A stretch of 8,078 nucleotides of DNA. It comes from CAYFJO01 sp964343305 (GTDB taxonomy: Bacteria; Planctomycetota; Planctomycetia; Pirellulales; Pirellulaceae). The DNA lies in contig CAYFJO010000471.1 of NCBI GenBank assembly GCA_964343305.1, positions 1 to 8,078 on the forward strand, given 5' to 3'. A model generated the notes under the pieces. That model was not told where the DNA came from. It worked only from the letters and a program-made list of their open reading frames with translations, and ran no database searches. Each line of letters starts with the position of its first letter. Positions within the stretch are counted from its first letter, which is position 1. This document shows, one piece after another, positions 6,509-8,078 of this stretch. The position numbers and the translations under genes were made by a program.

Positions 6509-7936
6509 ATGAGTCGACGACTTTGCGTCTACGTGCTGCTGAGTGTGGCAATTCTCGTGAGCTTGGCCGCTCGTTCACGTGCAGCCGAGGATGGCCCGCC
6601 GCCGAACATTGTCGTGATCCTCGTCGATGATTTGCGGTGGGACGACATCGGTTGTGCCGGGCATCCGTTTGTGCGCACGCCGAATATCGATCGTATCGCC
6701 CGCGAAGGTGCGCGGTTTCGCAATGCGTTTTGTACGACGCCCTTGTGTTCGCCGGTGCGGGCCAGCTTGCTGACCGGACTCTACACGCAGCATCACGGTG
6801 TCCTCGATAACACCAACCGCAGCAAGGCCAGCCACAAGTTAAAGACGTTTCCGTGTGTGCTGCAGCAGGCCGGATATGAAACTGCCTACATTGGCAAATG
6901 GCACATGGGGAACGACGACACGGCTCGGCCGGGCTTCGATCATTGGGTCAGCATGAAAGGCCAGGGGACATCGTTCGATCCGGTGCTGAATGTGGACGGT
7001 CACCGGAGCAAACACATCGGACATACAACGGACGTGCTGAATGAGAAAGCCGTCGCGTTCGTTCGACGGAAGCGAGACAAGCCGTTTTGCCTTTACGTGG
7101 CCCACAAGGCACTGCACCCGGAATTGGTGCAGTACGATGACGGCAGCATCTCCGATCCTAGCGCGGCAAAGTTCATGCCGGCCAAACGGCACGCGAAACT
7201 GTACGACAATGAGGCAATCCCCCGGCGTTTGAATGCGACTGACACACTGGTGGGCAAGCCGGCACTGCGACGCAAGATCAAAGGCTTGCCGGCACTGGGC
7301 CGCAAGACAGGAACTCCCGACGAGACGGTACGCGATCGGTTGCGGATGCTGGCCGCGGTCGATGACGGCGTCGGCCTGCTCTTCTCAGCACTGACGGAAA
7401 CCGGGCAACTCGACAATACGATCGTGGTGTTGCTCAGCGATCACGGCTACTGGTACGGCGAGCACGGGCTGAGTGTCGAACGGCGGCTGGCTTACGAAGA
7501 AGCGCTGCGCATTCCACTGCTTGTCCGCTATCCACCGATGATCGAACGCGGGAGCGTAATCGACGAGTTTGCACTCAGCATTGATCTGGCTCCCACGCTG
7601 ATCGAATTGGCCGGCGGCAAACCCACGGATCGTATGGACGGCCGCAGCCTCGTGCCACTTTTTGCCGGCGAGCATCCGAAGAATTGGCGGACGTCATTCC
7701 TCGTCGAGTACAACACCGACATGGTATTTCCTCGTGTGTTGAACATGGGTTACAGGGCCGTCCGCACCCGGCGATGGAAGTACATTCGATACAACAAGCT
7801 CGACGAAATGGACGAGCTGTACGACCTGAAGAACGATCCTTACGAGATGACAAACCTGGTTCACGATCCCAAATCGCAGGCGACGCTGAAGACGTTGCAG
7901 GCGGAGTTACAAAACCTATTTGAGGGGACTCATTGA
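6509..7936 (+). CDS. Exported formylglycine-dependent sulfatase (type I, S1 family)
   Basis: This 475-residue protein has a Sec signal peptide (about residues 1-26, hydrophobic core from Val7, likely cleavage in SRAAED). It is a full-length type I sulfatase that would hydrolyse sulfate esters in the periplasm. The first metal site is VDD at 39-41. The maturation motif CSPVRASLLTG starts at Cys80, which a formylglycine-generating enzyme would convert, with Arg84 in place; the fourth position is Val, where Ser or Ala is usual. YIGKWHMG gives Lys130 and His132, and SDHG gives Asp311 and His312. The C-terminal DELYDLKNDPYEMTNL is typical of the family. The specific substrate cannot be told; the general look is nearest to polysaccharide or N-acetylglucosamine-type sulfatases. 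AGGAG (6494-6498) lies 10 bases before the ATG, and the gap to the previous gene is 27 bp. An imperfect 30-base tandem repeat occurs at 7258-7307. Confidence 0.92.
   Translation: MSRRLCVYVLLSVAILVSLAARSRAAEDGPPPNIVVILVDDLRWDDIGCAGHPFVRTPNIDRIAREGARFRNAFCTTPLCSPVRASLLTGLYTQHHGVLDNTNRSKASHKLKTFPCVLQQAGYETAYIGKWHMGNDDTARPGFDHWVSMKGQGTSFDPVLNVDGHRSKHIGHTTDVLNEKAVAFVRRKRDKPFCLYVAHKALHPELVQYDDGSISDPSAAKFMPAKRHAKLYDNEAIPRRLNATDTLVGKPALRRKIKGLPALGRKTGTPDETVRDRLRMLAAVDDGVGLLFSALTETGQLDNTIVVLLSDHGYWYGEHGLSVERRLAYEEALRIPLLVRYPPMIERGSVIDEFALSIDLAPTLIELAGGKPTDRMDGRSLVPLFAGEHPKNWRTSFLVEYNTDMVFPRVLNMGYRAVRTRRWKYIRYNKLDEMDELYDLKNDPYEMTNLVHDPKSQATLKTLQAELQNLFEGTH
7258..7307 (+). repeat. Imperfect 30-base tandem repeat inside the sulfatase gene
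   Basis: GCCGGCACTGCGACGCAAGA (7258-7277) recurs at 7288-7307 with 18 of 20 bases identical. The period is 30 bases, or 10 residues, giving the peptide pair PALRRKIKG / PALGRKTG. It keeps the frame. It may be a small duplication or codon-driven resemblance in a basic loop. Confidence 0.4.
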
Positions 7937-8078
7937 TGAATCGCAAACTGCATCACTTTCTTGCCTGGACGCTGCTGTTTTGTGTGTGTCCTGTGGCGCG
8001 GCCAGTCGCGGCAGCCGATGAGCCGCTGAAAGTCGAGGTCGAGCGTAATGTCCCGGTGCCGATGAGGGACGGTGTTGT
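7936..8078 (+). CDS. N-terminus of an exported protein, probable CocE/NonD-type (S15) hydrolase (3' truncated)
   Basis: Only 47 codons are visible. ATG 7936 shares its A with the sulfatase TGA (7934-7936), so translation is probably coupled, and GAGGGG (7922-7927) lies 8 bases upstream. The N-terminus is a Sec signal peptide: MNRK, a hydrophobic stretch to about residue 18, and likely cleavage after VAAA near residue 27. The mature part starts DEPLKVEVERNVPVPMRDGV. The pattern of a Val-rich strand followed by VPMRDGV is the usual beginning of CocE/NonD and X-Pro dipeptidyl-peptidase-like alpha/beta hydrolases, which cleave esters or amides. No catalytic residue is inside the window, so the family call rests on this short motif alone. 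Its place in the operon fits another periplasmic degradative enzyme. Confidence 0.6.
   Translation, partial: MNRKLHHFLAWTLLFCVCPVARPVAAADEPLKVEVERNVPVPMRDGV

Noticed and set aside
1..8078. CRISPR array, tRNA, rRNA or phage/defence genes
   Set aside because: I saw no regularly spaced direct repeats, no tRNA-like cloverleaf and no nuclease, integrase or defence-type protein in any frame.

Overview
The window looks like chromosomal DNA from a planctomycete, probably of the Pirellula/Rhodopirellula kind. The main reason is the large protein at 1831-4842. It joins a PVC-type putative dehydrogenase propeller, HEAT-like repeats and a C-terminal CxxCH heme domain, an architecture I know mainly from Planctomycetes and Verrucomicrobia. 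The nearby formylglycine sulfatase, the exported dimethylformamidase-like protein and the many small palindromic repeats fit the same lineage. The assignment rests on protein recognition, not on a search.

Layout, all genes on the + strand: (1) 1-450, the C-terminal end of an unrecognised protein finishing in one membrane segment and a basic tail. (2) 451-736, a spacer with a 77-bp palindromic element, then a TATAAT box and a leader stem-loop. (3) 737-1315, a single-domain protoglobin. (4) 1316-1830, a long spacer with no convincing gene. (5) 1831-4842, the putative dehydrogenase/HEAT/cytochrome protein. (6) 4919-6481, a Tat-exported N,N-dimethylformamidase beta-subunit-like protein. (7) 6509-7936, an exported sulfatase. 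(8) 7936 to the window end, the start of another exported protein, probably a CocE/NonD-type hydrolase.

Genes 5-8 probably form one transcription unit: same strand, gaps of 76 and 27 bp, then a one-base stop/start overlap. All four products carry export signals, so together they suggest a periplasmic degradation module: a sulfatase removes sulfate esters, two hydrolase-like enzymes cut amide or ester bonds, and a heme protein may oxidise a released polyol or sugar. The substrate cannot be read from the sequence. The protoglobin appears to be a separate unit with its own promoter.

The most notable structure is a set of four different compact palindromic elements (519-595, 2446-2494, 3658-3712, 4842-4898). 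Three consist of two small hairpins in inverted orientation. Two of these begin with GTAG and end with CTAC, the grammar of REPIN elements. Two elements lie inside the dehydrogenase gene and are read through in frame, adding about 17 and 21 residues. In the 4842-4898 element, the only two differences between the long arms form a compensatory base-pair change within one hairpin.
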